DNA of 21,048 nt from assembly GCA_035539215.1 (NCBI GenBank), contig DATLIX010000037.1, positions 1-21,048 of the forward strand. The letters run 5' to 3'. The position numbers and the translations under genes were made by a program. The notes below the pieces were generated by a model. It saw only the letters and a list, made by a program, of their open reading frames with translations. It ran no database searches and was not told the DNA's origin. The number at the start of each line of letters is the position of its first letter. The stretch's first letter is position 1. This DNA is from Dongia_B sp035539215 (GTDB taxonomy: Bacteria; Pseudomonadota; Alphaproteobacteria; Dongiales; Dongiaceae). Shown piece after piece: positions 1 to 9,231 of this stretch.

Positions 1-1
1 C

Positions 2-496
2 ATCCTCGCCCTGGTTGGCGTCGTCGTCATGGTCGGTGACGGCTGGGCCGGAGGCTATTGGCGCGGCGATCTGCTGGCGCTCGGCATGACCTGCGCGATG
101 GCCGCCTTGACCGTCTCGATCCGCCGCTATCGTGCGGTCGACTGGCTGCAGGTCGCCTGTGTCTCGTGCATCCTGGGCAGCATCGTCGCCGCGCCCTTCG
201 CCACGGTGCGTGGCGTCACTTTTACCGAAATGGGTCTCCTGGCGCTGTTCGGCATCGCCCAGATGGGCCTGGGCTTCCTCCTGCTCGCGGCAGGAACGAG
301 GCGCGTCTCAGCGATGGAATCGGCGCTGATCGGCGCCCTCGACGCGCCGCTGGCGCCGCTCTGGGTATGGCTGGCTTTCGGCGAAACCGTCGGCGGCGCA
401 ACCCTGCTCGGCGGGGCCGTCATCCTGCTCGCGGTCGGTGGCGATATCGTCCTCGCAAACCGGCGTGCCGCGAGCATGACAGCCGTAACCGGTTAG
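2..496 (+). CDS. DMT/EamA-family transporter, C-terminal part (5' truncated)
   Basis: The reading frame is open from the first bases of the window to the TAA-free end at the TAG at 494-496, so this is the last ~164 residues of a larger protein. It holds about five hydrophobic segments separated by short basic loops (for example SIRRYR), which fits the second EamA repeat of a 10-helix drug/metabolite transporter in the inner membrane. The segment around GLGFLLLAAGTRRVSAMESA followed by a Pro-containing helix (LDAPLAPLWVWLAFGE) and a final helix is the usual end of EamA proteins, where 'E' in the FGE turn is well conserved. Such proteins export or import small metabolites; the substrate cannot be read from sequence. 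The start lies outside the window. Family assignment is confident, function is not. Confidence 0.85.
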   Translation: MLALVGVVVMVGDGWAGGYWRGDLLALGMTCAMAALTVSIRRYRAVDWLQVACVSCILGSIVAAPFATVRGVTFTEMGLLALFGIAQMGLGFLLLAAGTRRVSAMESALIGALDAPLAPLWVWLAFGETVGGATLLGGAVILLAVGGDIVLANRRAASMTAVTG

Positions 497-560
497 CTCT
501 TTTCAGGCGGCGGCCTGATGCGCAGAATGCGCTTCTTTGCAAGCGTGGAAGGAACCCGTC

Positions 561-971
561 ATGGCCCTCGCCAAGATGATCGAAGAACACCAGGCCTCGC
601 CCGAGGTAAAGGCCGTCTATGAAGACATCAAGGCGACCCGCCAGGTCGACTGGATCAACAATTTCTGGAAGGTGCTGGCCAACGATCCCAAGACACTGAA
701 GCGGACCTGGGAGGATCTGAAGCAGATCATGGCGCCAGGCGCCCTCGATCCCCTGACCAAGGAACTGATCTATCTCGCCGTCTCGGTGACCAATGGCTGC
801 GAATACTGCACCGTCTCGCATACCGCATCGGCGCGCCGCGCCGGCATGACGGCGGAGATGCGCCACGAGCTGATGGCGGTGATCGGCATGGCCAACGAGA
901 CCAACCGGCTGGTGAACGGCTACCGGGTCGATGTCGATCCGAAATTGCTGGAAGCGGCGTCGACCCTGTAA
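561..971 (+). CDS. Carboxymuconolactone decarboxylase / AhpD-like family protein
   Basis: This 136-residue protein belongs to the CMD/AhpD fold, all-helical proteins that include alkylhydroperoxidase D. The diagnostic active-site pattern is complete: Glu68, then Cys80-x-x-Cys83 and His87 (E-X11-CxxCxxxH), followed by the typical AxxAGMT turn. In AhpD these residues form the proton relay and redox cysteine pair, so a peroxide- or thiol-linked redox role is plausible; many relatives have no known substrate. I chose the ATG at 561 because GGAAGGA at 547-553 lies seven bases upstream; an in-frame ATG at 537 has no such site. A GC-rich stem-loop follows the gene. It stands alone on the + strand, 64 bases after the transporter. 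It could instead be a true gamma-carboxymuconolactone decarboxylase, but no beta-ketoadipate genes are nearby. Confidence 0.9.
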   Translation: MALAKMIEEHQASPEVKAVYEDIKATRQVDWINNFWKVLANDPKTLKRTWEDLKQIMAPGALDPLTKELIYLAVSVTNGCEYCTVSHTASARRAGMTAEMRHELMAVIGMANETNRLVNGYRVDVDPKLLEAASTL

Positions 972-1002
972 AGCCTTTCGGGCCGCATTAAGCATGCCGT
1001 GC

Positions 1003-1029
1003 CCCCCTGGCCGGAAATCCGCCAGGGGG
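1003..1029 (+). terminator. GC-rich stem-loop after the AhpD-like gene
   Basis: CCCCCTGG (1003-1010) pairs with CCAGGGGG (1022-1029), and a further C-G pair (1011/1021) closes a nine-base loop. It starts 31 bases after the stop codon of the AhpD-like gene, the right place for a terminator. No T-run follows it, so termination would have to be of the weak or Rho-assisted type. Function is inferred from position and stem only. Confidence 0.45.
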
Positions 1030-1130
1030 CGGCGAGGGGCGACCTGCAGCGCGGCGACTCGGAAGCCGTTTAATATTCGTTAATTCTTTCGGTAGAGGCT
1101 AACCAAAGCACCAATAACCCCTGGTTTATT

Positions 1131-1631
1131 ATGGCTACGCAAAGAACAATCGAAGGCGACGAGGGCGAGACTATACCCGACGAGCCGAGTTCCCTCGAAG
1201 AATCGACTCATTCCGAACTTCTGATGATGTACAACGAGTGCGCCCTCAGCATTCGCTTCGCCAAGGCCCAGCAATGGCAGAGCATGGGAGGCATTCTGGC
1301 GCTTTTCGTGCTGCTGTCGATCTATGCCAGCTATGCCGGAGACTCGCTCTGGGCGCTGAAATCAACGCTCGCCTTCAGCATTCTCGCCAGCATCGGCGGG
1401 ATCTATTCACTGATCATCTATCAGTTCTGGCAGAGCACGGAGCGGGAAAAGCTGGGCTTCATTTCCGAGCGCTTCTCCACCACATTCCGCCTCGTGCGCG
1501 GGCTTACCAACCGCCGTGAATCGGATTTCCAGCGCTATGTGCTGCTCTTCTTCATGGTCTTCACCATCCTCGCCGGCAATTGGCTGCTGATCCTCTACGT
1601 GACGCCCAAGGTGCAGGCGATCACGCAGTAA
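1131..1631 (+). CDS. Hypothetical membrane protein with three predicted helices
   Basis: I do not recognise a family in this 166-residue protein. The first ~45 residues are acidic and polar (many Glu, Asp and Ser). Three hydrophobic segments follow at about 50-69, 76-98 and 136-157. The loop between helices 2 and 3 (about 100-135) is charged, with REKLGFISERFSTTFRLVRG and NRRESDFQRY, and probably forms a short helical cytosolic domain. The size and layout suggest a small inner-membrane protein. The codon use is normal for the window and there is a convincing stop, so it is likely a real gene. A 159-base gap separates it from the AhpD-like gene and it faces the aminotransferase gene tail to tail. 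No motif allows a functional guess. Confidence 0.75.
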   Translation: MATQRTIEGDEGETIPDEPSSLEESTHSELLMMYNECALSIRFAKAQQWQSMGGILALFVLLSIYASYAGDSLWALKSTLAFSILASIGGIYSLIIYQFWQSTEREKLGFISERFSTTFRLVRGLTNRRESDFQRYVLLFFMVFTILAGNWLLILYVTPKVQAITQ

Positions 1632-1654
1632 GGTCGGCGCGAGAGGCGCTGTTC

Positions 1655-1669
1655 CAGCGACCGTCGCTG
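1655..1669. terminator. Possible bidirectional terminator hairpin
   Basis: CAGCGA (1655-1660) and TCGCTG (1664-1669) form a perfect six-pair stem with a three-base loop inside the 48-base gap between two convergent genes. The position suits a terminator shared by both genes, but neither side has a T-run, so the call is tentative. Confidence 0.35.
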
Positions 1670-1679
1670 AGATTGAACA

Positions 1680-2881
1680 TTAGGCGGCCGCGTCGGCGGC
1701 GAGACGGGCGGCGATCGCCGCCATCTTGTCCTTTTCCACATTGGCGAAGGCGACGCGCAGGTAATCCTCCTGGCCCGGCCCGAACATCGAGCCCGGCAGC
1801 GACAGGAGATTTTGCCGGTCGACCAGACGCCGCGCCACCTCGGCCGCCGTCCTGCCGCGATGCGGATGGCGGAGATAGGCGAAATAGGCGCCGGCACTGG
1901 CCAGTTCATAGCCGAGATCGTTGCGGCTAAAGGCTTCGCGCAAGGCAGTCAGGCGATCGCGCATCAGCACCGTATTGCCCTGGCGCCAGTCGCCCTGCGT
2001 CGCCAGGCCATTGATCGCCGCCAGCTGGCCGATCCGCGGCGCGCAGATCGCCACCGTGTCCATCGCCTTCGCCACTTGGCCGACCAGCGCCGGCGCGCCG
2101 ACCAAAGCGCCGACACGGTACCCGGTCAGGCAGAAGACCTTCGAGAAGCTGTAGAGATGGATCAGCGTGCGCGCCCAGTCGGGATCCTGGAAAAGGTCGT
2201 GCGGCGCCGCATCATGCGGCATGAAATCGCGATAGGTCTCGTCGAGGATGAGGGCGATGCCGCGTGATTTCGCCAGATCGTAGAAGCGCCGGATCGCCGC
2301 CGGCGGGTAGACGGCACCGGTCGGGTTGTTGGGCGAGATCAGCAACAGCGCGCGTGTCCGCGGACCGATCGCCGCCGCCACTTCGTCGAGATCGGGCACG
2401 CCGCCATTGTCCGGGCGGAAGCTGACATGGCGGGCCCCGATGCCCTGCATGTCGAGCCACATCTGGTAATTGAAGTAATAAGGCAGCGGCAGAATGATTT
2501 CCTCGCCCGCTTTCGCCAGAGCCAGTGTGGTGAGGCAATAGGCCTGGTTGCAGCCGGCGGTGATCAGCACATTCTCCGCGCCGACCTGGCCGCCATAGAC
2601 GCGGGCGATATCGGCGGCAAGTGCCGCGCGCAACGGCGGCAGACCCTCGATATCGGTGTAGCGCGAGGATGACGGCTCGCCGATGATCGAGGCGAGATGA
2701 TCGGTGAGCGCCGTCGGCGGCGGATAGCCGGGCACCGCCTGGCAGACGTCGATCAGCGGCTTTGACTCGGGAAAGCTGCGGTCCTTGATCCAGCTATGGG
2801 CTTCGGCGATGGGCGGGGGAGCAATAGCTTCCAGCAGCGGATTGACGCGGTAGCCGATTCCCTCGCTCACTTCTGCAGCGC

Positions 2882-2885
<4 letters not shown>
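1680..2885 (-). CDS. Class I/II PLP-dependent aminotransferase
   Basis: This 401-residue fold-type I aminotransferase moves an amino group between an amino acid and a 2-oxo acid using pyridoxal phosphate. Visible landmarks are SPNNPTG (184-190, Asn187), DETYRDF (215-221, Asp215 and Tyr218), SFSK with the Schiff-base Lys249, GYRVG with Arg257, and the substrate carboxylate Arg377 in YLRVAFAN. Length is normal. The start is a GTG (2883-2885) that overlaps the aacS stop in GTGA, so the two genes are probably translationally coupled. A 15-bp duplication gives a second in-frame GTG at 2870, so the first five residues may be dispensable. The pairing with acetoacetyl-CoA synthetase hints at amino-acid breakdown leading to acetoacetate, but this is only an inference; the substrate (aspartate, aromatic or other) cannot be read. 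Confidence 0.93.

Positions 2886-2893
<8 letters not shown>
2864..2893. repeat. Perfect 15-bp tandem duplication across the aacS/aminotransferase junction
   Basis: CGCTCACTTCTGCAG occurs twice without a gap (2864-2878 and 2879-2893). On the coding strand each unit carries the sequence that ends aacS (CTG CAG AAG TGA) and the GTG start of the aminotransferase. The duplication therefore adds exactly five codons to the N-terminus of the aminotransferase and provides two candidate GTG starts. Confidence 0.95.
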
Positions 2894-4852
<1,959 letters not shown>

Positions 4853-5137
4853 CGCCGCTCGTCATCCCTCGTCCAACGCTCACTCTTTGGCGGCGCATCG
4901 CTGTCGCGCAGACACCCCCGCCGGCCGTCCTCAATCTGCGGCGCGTGCCGGGCTTTGACAAGGCAAATCCCGGAACCCAATGCCGTTGCAGATTTCCGAC
5001 AATCGGCACACTCCCGCGCCGAAACCGGCCGCGGGAACCGCAGGAACATAGCCAGATCGCGTTACAGTCGATTGATTTTATCCGACACCGGCCGCGGGAA
5101 AATCTCCAGCGCCGCCGGTCTGGCCGATAGCAGGCGG
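4853..5137. other. Intergenic region upstream of aacS, no gene seen
   Basis: These 285 bases lie between the aacS start and the stop of the DUF1232 gene, both on the - strand. No frame has a convincing start with a ribosome site or protein-like composition. The region should hold the aacS promoter on the - strand, but no -35/-10 pair stands out. Confidence 0.6.
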
Positions 5138-5566
5138 CTAATCCGCCGCCAGTCGCGCGAGGCTGGCCTTGGCCTGCTCGCGATGGCCGGGCTTGATGTT
5201 GCCGGAGACGGTGCGGATGGCGGCAAAGAGAACGGCGGCATCGTCGGTGAAGCCGAACCAGGCGATGAAATCGGGGATCAGATCGACCGGCATGATGAAA
5301 TAGGCGAGCGCGCCAAACAGGATCGCCTTTACCTGCAGCGGCGTCGCCGGATCGATGGCGCAGTAATAGGCGGCCAGCAATTCGTCCAGGAAAGGCAGCT
5401 TGCTGGCGACGCGGCGCAGCTTCTTCCAGAAGCCGTCTTCGACCGCCGCCTGGTCGCGCTGCAACTTGGCCGGATCATAGAGCACGACCTCGCGCCCGGT
5501 GCCGGACGGTTCCCGCCCCCCGGCCGGTGCCGTGTCGTCCGATACCCCGCCCTCACCACTGGCCAT
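5138..5566 (-). CDS. YkvA/DUF1232 family protein
   Basis: This 142-residue protein carries the short DUF1232 (YkvA) domain at about residues 82-118, with the characteristic motif YFIMPVDLIPDF followed by GFTDDAAVL. The domain contains a hydrophobic hairpin, so the protein is probably membrane-associated. The molecular role of the family is unknown. The first ~30 residues are Gly/Ser/Pro-rich and probably disordered; residues 44-65 look helical and basic. A longer open frame reaches back to 5884, but the added part overlaps the oppositely oriented Sel1 gene and lacks coding character. The ATG at 5566 has GAGG about ten bases upstream, so I prefer it. A 285-base gap separates this gene from aacS downstream. 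Confidence 0.85.
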   Translation of the reverse strand: MASGEGGVSDDTAPAGGREPSGTGREVVLYDPAKLQRDQAAVEDGFWKKLRRVASKLPFLDELLAAYYCAIDPATPLQVKAILFGALAYFIMPVDLIPDFIAWFGFTDDAAVLFAAIRTVSGNIKPGHREQAKASLARLAAD

Positions 5567-5669
5567 CTGCAAGCAACCTCGCCGTCGAAACGATACCAAT
5601 CGCCGGGATATGGCCATCGCCGCTCGCGATTGCAAGCGGAACGGCCCGGCAGCGGCCCGCCGGCAACCA

Positions 5670-5697
5670 TTTGTTAACCAGACTGAGGCCTTATACT
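5670..5697 (+). promoter_or_regulatory. Possible sigma70-type promoter for the Sel1-repeat gene
   Basis: A -35-like TTGTTA (5671-5676) and a -10-like TATACT (5692-5697) are spaced 15 bases apart, or 16 if TTTGTT (5670-5675) is used. This AT-rich patch stands out in GC-rich DNA about 80 bases before the ATG at 5777. The short spacing and lack of experimental data keep the confidence low. Confidence 0.4.
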
Positions 5698-5776
5698 TAT
5701 TGGAAAAAATGCGATTGCCGGCGTCGTTTCCGACCGATTCCGGCGGTGATTTTGGCTTGGAACGTTTGTCTGCATC

Positions 5777-6541
5777 ATGCATCCGCGTCACCTGGTAAAA
5801 GCGACTGGCGAAAAGTTGATCGGCTGCCTGATTGCGGCCGGTTTTGCTTCCGCGATTTGCGCCCTGCCGGCACTGGCACAGCAATCGGGCCTCAACAACG
5901 CCACCCCGGTTTCACCCGCTCCGGCGGCGGCGGCGCCCGCCCCCATTCCCGGCAGCGGCTCGATCAGCGATACCGGCGTCCTGCCGCCGACGACCTCGAG
6001 CGGCACCACCACCTCGCAGACCTATCAGGATGTCTATGTCGACGGCGAAAGGCATAGCTGGCGGCCACTGGAAGGCGATACGCAGCAAGCCTGGGAGGCC
6101 TATCGCAACGGCGATTATCAGGTCGCCATCCCGGTCTTCGCCCGGCTCGCCAAGCTTGGCCACCCGGTCGCCGAATGGCTGATGGGCAATGTCTATTATG
6201 CCGGACAGGGCGTGCCGCAAGATTATCGCCAGGCGCTGATCTGGTTCGAAAAGGCGGCGACGCAGGGCTATATGCCGGCCTATGCCCCGACGGCGCAGCT
6301 TTACGAACAGGGCAAGGGCACGCCGATCGATTTCGGCAAAGCCTATCAGTGGTACAATATCGCCATCGCCGCCCTGCCCTACAGCATCGAGCGCTACGGC
6401 CTGATGAAGCAGCGCGACGCGCTCGCCACGCAGATGACGACGGCGCAGGTCGAAGCGGCGCAGAAGCGCTCCCTCTCCTTCCAGCCCCGCAAGGTGGTGC
6501 CGCCGGATATCGAACAGGCGCGCCAGATGCTGGGCGAATAG
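5777..6541 (+). CDS. Exported Sel1-like (TPR-type) repeat protein
   Basis: This 254-residue protein begins with a Sec signal peptide: a basic start, a hydrophobic core around residues 13-30 and a likely cut after ALA (34/35). A low-complexity Pro/Ala/Thr/Ser linker (about 41-82) follows. The globular part has Sel1-type repeats, visible as AEWLMGNVYYAGQGVPQDY...ALIWFEKAATQG (about 132-164) and AQLYEQGKGTPIDFGKAYQWYNIA (about 173-196), preceded by a TPR-like pair (WEAYRNGDYQVAIPVFARLAKLGHP). Such repeats act as protein-binding scaffolds; here it would act in the periplasm or at the envelope. The ATG at 5777 sets the signal peptide well, though the ribosome site is poor. The gene ends before a perfect inverted repeat shared with the convergent OsmC gene. 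The binding partner is unknown. Confidence 0.88.
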   Translation: MHPRHLVKATGEKLIGCLIAAGFASAICALPALAQQSGLNNATPVSPAPAAAAPAPIPGSGSISDTGVLPPTTSSGTTTSQTYQDVYVDGERHSWRPLEGDTQQAWEAYRNGDYQVAIPVFARLAKLGHPVAEWLMGNVYYAGQGVPQDYRQALIWFEKAATQGYMPAYAPTAQLYEQGKGTPIDFGKAYQWYNIAIAALPYSIERYGLMKQRDALATQMTTAQVEAAQKRSLSFQPRKVVPPDIEQARQMLGE

Positions 6542-6593
6542 AGCGCCGCTATCCTCCAGCCGGCTCCAGTCGATAATGATAGAGGGCGATTCA

Positions 6594-6625
6594 CGTTTTA
6601 AGCGGAAGCCAATCCGCTTAAAACG
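6594..6625. terminator. Perfect 13-bp inverted repeat between convergent genes
   Basis: CGTTTTAAGCGGA (6594-6606) and TCCGCTTAAAACG (6613-6625) are exact reverse complements around a six-base loop. The element sits between the stop of the Sel1 gene and the stop of the OsmC gene, eight bases from the latter, so it may end both transcripts. It lacks a free T-run after the stem, and the long AT-rich outer stem resembles a dispersed palindromic element as much as a classical terminator. Confidence 0.6.
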
Positions 6626-6633
6626 ATCGCGCT

Positions 6634-7053
6634 TCAGGCGGCTTCGACGATCTCGAAATCGTGGGTGATGACGGCCGTCTTGCCGAGCATGATGGAAGCC
6701 GAGCAGTATTTCTCGGCCGAGAGATGAATGGCGCGCTCGACGGTCTCCGGCTTGAGCTTCCGGCCGGTGACCACGAAATGATAGTGGATCTTGGTGAAGA
6801 CCTTCGGGTCCTCGCCGGCCCGTTCGGCCTCCAAGGTCACTTCGCAATCGGTGATGTCGTGGCGGCCGCGCTGCAGGATATGGACGACGTCGATCGCCGT
6901 ACAGCCGCCGGAACCCAGCAGCAGATATTCCATCGGGCTTGGCGCGACGGTGGGTGCGCCCGGCCCCGCCGCCGCATGCATGACCACGGCATGGCCGCTA
7001 TTGCTCTCGCCGACGAAGATATTGCCGTTGAGCCAGTTGATACGCGCCTTCAT
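6634..7053 (-). CDS. OsmC/Ohr-family redox protein (YhfA-like)
   Basis: This 139-residue protein has the OsmC fold, whose members reduce organic hydroperoxides with a pair of cysteines. Both are visible: Cys51 in SGGCTAIDVV and Cys117 in EKYCSASIML. The TIHYHFVVTG-like strand (KIHYHFVVTG, 88-97) and the helix TVERAIHLSAEKYC are typical of the YhfA-like branch, whose substrate is not established. The ATG at 7051-7053 is supported by GGGAGAGG directly upstream. The gene lies 49 bases after the TPR-methyltransferase gene on the same strand and may be cotranscribed with it. A 13-bp inverted repeat lies just past the stop. The family is certain; the exact substrate is not. Confidence 0.92.
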   Translation of the reverse strand: MKARINWLNGNIFVGESNSGHAVVMHAAAGPGAPTVAPSPMEYLLLGSGGCTAIDVVHILQRGRHDITDCEVTLEAERAGEDPKVFTKIHYHFVVTGRKLKPETVERAIHLSAEKYCSASIMLGKTAVITHDFEIVEAA

Positions 7054-7102
7054 GACCTCTCCCTTTCGCCGGCCGGCCTGCTGCCGCTAAAACGTGACGC
7101 GG

Positions 7103-8737
7103 CTAAAGGGGCCGGAACCAAATTCGGGTGTTGTCATAGCCGACTTCCAAATAGATTTCATCTCCCGTCTGGACGGCGATCGGGGTGGGGAAAAATTCCG
7201 CCGCCTGTTTCCAGTGATTGCTGCGCGCCGGGCTGCTGGAGCGATAGGTGACGGCATCGTCGAGGAACAGGTCGAACCAGAAAGCCACGCCATGGACCAG
7301 GCCGTCCTGCGTCACGCGGATCGCCAGTTGCAGTGAGCCGGCGGTCGGCATGTCGACGCGGAAATCGAAATCGAGCACATCGAACGGCGCCGAGAGCAAC
7401 CGGTGCGGATCGGCCGCCAGATCGATCTGCGCATAAGCGGGCGAGCGGAACTTGTCGAAATTGCGCATGTCGAAACCGGCGATCTCGCCGACCGGATTGA
7501 TCGCCGCCAGCAGCGGACATTCCAGCAAGGCCGCGTAGACCCGCGCGGCGGCCGGGATGATCGCCGCCTCCGGCTTCACCAGATTGCGCCGCGCATGGGC
7601 GAGGATCTGCAGCATGTTCGGCGCCAGCATGCCGATATTGACCAGTTCCGAAACGAAGACATCGGCCTTTTCCGAGAGGTCTTTGCCCAGCTCCAACTGG
7701 GTGGATTTCTTGCCGATGACGGTGATCCGCTCGGCATACCCGTTCTGGGCGATGGTTTCGCGCGCCGCTTCCGCCAATGCCGGCAGAACTTCACAGGTCA
7801 CCACCTGGCCGGCGCCGGCGCGCGCCGCCATCATGGCGACGATGCCGGAACCCGTGCCGATCTCCAGCACGATACTGCCGGGCTTCACCGCCCGCCGCAG
7901 CGCCGCATCATAAGCCTCGTTGCGCTCGGCATCGTTGATCATCGGGATGTGCCAGCCGGGCACCATGCTGGAGAGCTGCAGCCGCAGCGCAAAGCCGAGA
8001 TCCCGGTCATCGGGAAAGCGCCGGACCGCATCCTGCAGCAGGGCCAGCGATTCTGCCGGCTTGTCCTGATCGTGCAGCACTTGCGCCAGCGACGCATAAG
8101 CCGGCCGGCAAGTGGCATCGATCTCGATTGCCTTGCGGAAGAACTGTGCCGCTTCATCGAGATCGTCGACATAATAGGCGAGCTCGCCGAGATTGAAATA
8201 TCCGTCGACATAATCGAGCTTGTGCAGCACTGCTTCCTGGAAGCAGATCGCCGCCTTTTCCAGCTCGCCTTGCATCTTCAAGGCGATGCCGAGATTGTTG
8301 ATGGCCGTGACGAGGCCCGGCGTCGCCAGCAGGGCCTGGCGATAGCACCGCTCCGCATCGGCAACCCGGCCGAGACGCAGGAGGGCATTGCCGAGATTGT
8401 CCCAGACCATGCCGTCGCGCGGATCGATCTCGGTCGAACGGTAGAAGGTGTGCGCCGCTTCCGCGAAACGGCCCATTTCGAATTGCAGGACGCCGACGCT
8501 GTTTTGAAACTGCGGGTTTTCCGGCGCCGCCGCGGCTGCCCGTTCGAGCCACGCCAGGGTGATCTCGCGATCCTTGCCGCGATGGTGGCTCATGATGCCC
8601 ATCAGATGCAGGGCCGGCCCGGATTCGGGATCGAGGCGCAGTGCCTCGAGACAGAGGTCCTCCGCCGCGTCGAGCTGCACTGCGGCCACGGCACGCATCG
8701 CCTGTTCCAGGAGTTCACCGATCCTGTCGTCAGCCAT
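7103..8737 (-). CDS. TPR-repeat protein fused to a PRMT-like SAM methyltransferase
   Basis: This 544-residue protein has two halves. Residues ~1-250 are tandem TPR units (for example AAHTFYRSTEIDPRDGMVWDNLGNAL and AAQFFRKAIEIDATCRPAYASLAQVL). Residues ~262-544 are a class I methyltransferase of the arginine methyltransferase type: motif I VLEIGTGSGIV (290-300), acidic post-I CEV with Glu316, SELVNIGM (363-370) at the PRMT double-E loop, and NHWKQ (507-511) in the C-terminal barrel, matching the PRMT 'THW' loop. The layout resembles animal PRMT9 (TPR then PRMT). The TPR half probably selects a protein partner. The second glutamate of the double-E loop appears to be replaced (Asn374 by spacing), so arginine as target is uncertain. 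The gene follows two small flagellar-type genes on the same strand and precedes the OsmC gene. Confidence 0.88.
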   Translation of the reverse strand: MADDRIGELLEQAMRAVAAVQLDAAEDLCLEALRLDPESGPALHLMGIMSHHRGKDREITLAWLERAAAAAPENPQFQNSVGVLQFEMGRFAEAAHTFYRSTEIDPRDGMVWDNLGNALLRLGRVADAERCYRQALLATPGLVTAINNLGIALKMQGELEKAAICFQEAVLHKLDYVDGYFNLGELAYYVDDLDEAAQFFRKAIEIDATCRPAYASLAQVLHDQDKPAESLALLQDAVRRFPDDRDLGFALRLQLSSMVPGWHIPMINDAERNEAYDAALRRAVKPGSIVLEIGTGSGIVAMMAARAGAGQVVTCEVLPALAEAARETIAQNGYAERITVIGKKSTQLELGKDLSEKADVFVSELVNIGMLAPNMLQILAHARRNLVKPEAAIIPAAARVYAALLECPLLAAINPVGEIAGFDMRNFDKFRSPAYAQIDLAADPHRLLSAPFDVLDFDFRVDMPTAGSLQLAIRVTQDGLVHGVAFWFDLFLDDAVTYRSSSPARSNHWKQAAEFFPTPIAVQTGDEIYLEVGYDNTRIWFRPL

Positions 8738-8889
8738 CTTGAGCCATCCCTAAGGCGATTGCCGAAGCGAATCGCATACATTCCCCAGACCACAGCTTGC
8801 CTGAGCTACGGTGCACTTGCAGCCGAAAACGGTGACAGGAAAGTGCCGACGGCGCCGGCCCGCAGGCCAGCGTACGGGCGGAAGGTCGA

Positions 8890-9153
8890 TCAGACGAGGA
8901 TATTGACGAGGGAACCGCGGGGCAGGCTGCGGGACGGCTGGTCAGCCTGGACCTGATTGTCGTTGCTGGTATCGCTCGGCGCGGCGACCGTCGCCGTGCT
9001 GGGCGCCGCGGTGGTTGCCGCAGCCTGGCTCAGCATATTGGCAAGGGTGGCGCCCTGGACCCGGGCCTGACGGATTCCGGAAAGCGCTGCCTGCTGGGTT
9101 CGCTGGGCGGCAGAGATCTGGCTGGCGGCAGCGCCGGCGGCGGCTATATCCAT
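8890..9153 (-). CDS. Small YjfB-like putative motility protein
   Basis: This 87-residue protein starts MDIAAAGAAASQISAAQ and continues with a helix rich in Ala and Gln (to about residue 47), then a Thr/Ala/Pro/Ser-rich tail. The start MDI, the spaced Ser/Gln helix and the short LANMLSQ segment resemble the YjfB 'putative motility protein' family, found near flagellar genes in other bacteria; the match is from memory of the pattern and is not strong. The ATG at 9151-9153 has GGGGAAG upstream. It lies between the rod/hook-like small gene and the TPR-methyltransferase gene, all on the - strand, with gaps of 78 and 152 bases. No export signal or membrane helix is visible. Confidence 0.65.
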   Translation of the reverse strand: MDIAAAGAAASQISAAQRTQQAALSGIRQARVQGATLANMLSQAAATTAAPSTATVAAPSDTSNDNQVQADQPSRSLPRGSLVNILV

Positions 9154-9179
9154 GTCTTCCCCGTGGTCCTAGATACAGT

Positions 9180-9213
9180 CGAACAAGTGGCTTAGGCGAA
9201 CAAATGGCTTGAG
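9180..9213. repeat. Imperfect 17-bp tandem repeat between the two small flagellar-type genes
   Basis: CGAACAAGTGGCTTAGG (9180-9196) is followed directly by CGAACAAATGGCTTGAG (9197-9213), with 14 of 17 bases the same. It lies in the 78-base gap between the genes, upstream of the YjfB-like ribosome site. No known operator matches it. Confidence 0.7.
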
Positions 9214-9231
9214 CGAGCGGGACGCCGCCGG

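Noticed and set aside
4955..4960. TTGACA in the gap upstream of aacS
   Set aside because: On the + strand no matching -10 element follows at 16-18 bases, and no + strand gene follows it.
5567..5884. N-terminal extension of the DUF1232 protein
   Set aside because: It would overlap the start of the oppositely oriented Sel1 gene and its signal peptide; the ATG at 5566 has a ribosome site and gives a normal-size protein.
7403..8956. Open frame of 517 codons opposite the TPR-methyltransferase
   Set aside because: It is a mirror of a well-supported gene with the same kind of skewed composition and no recognisable domain.
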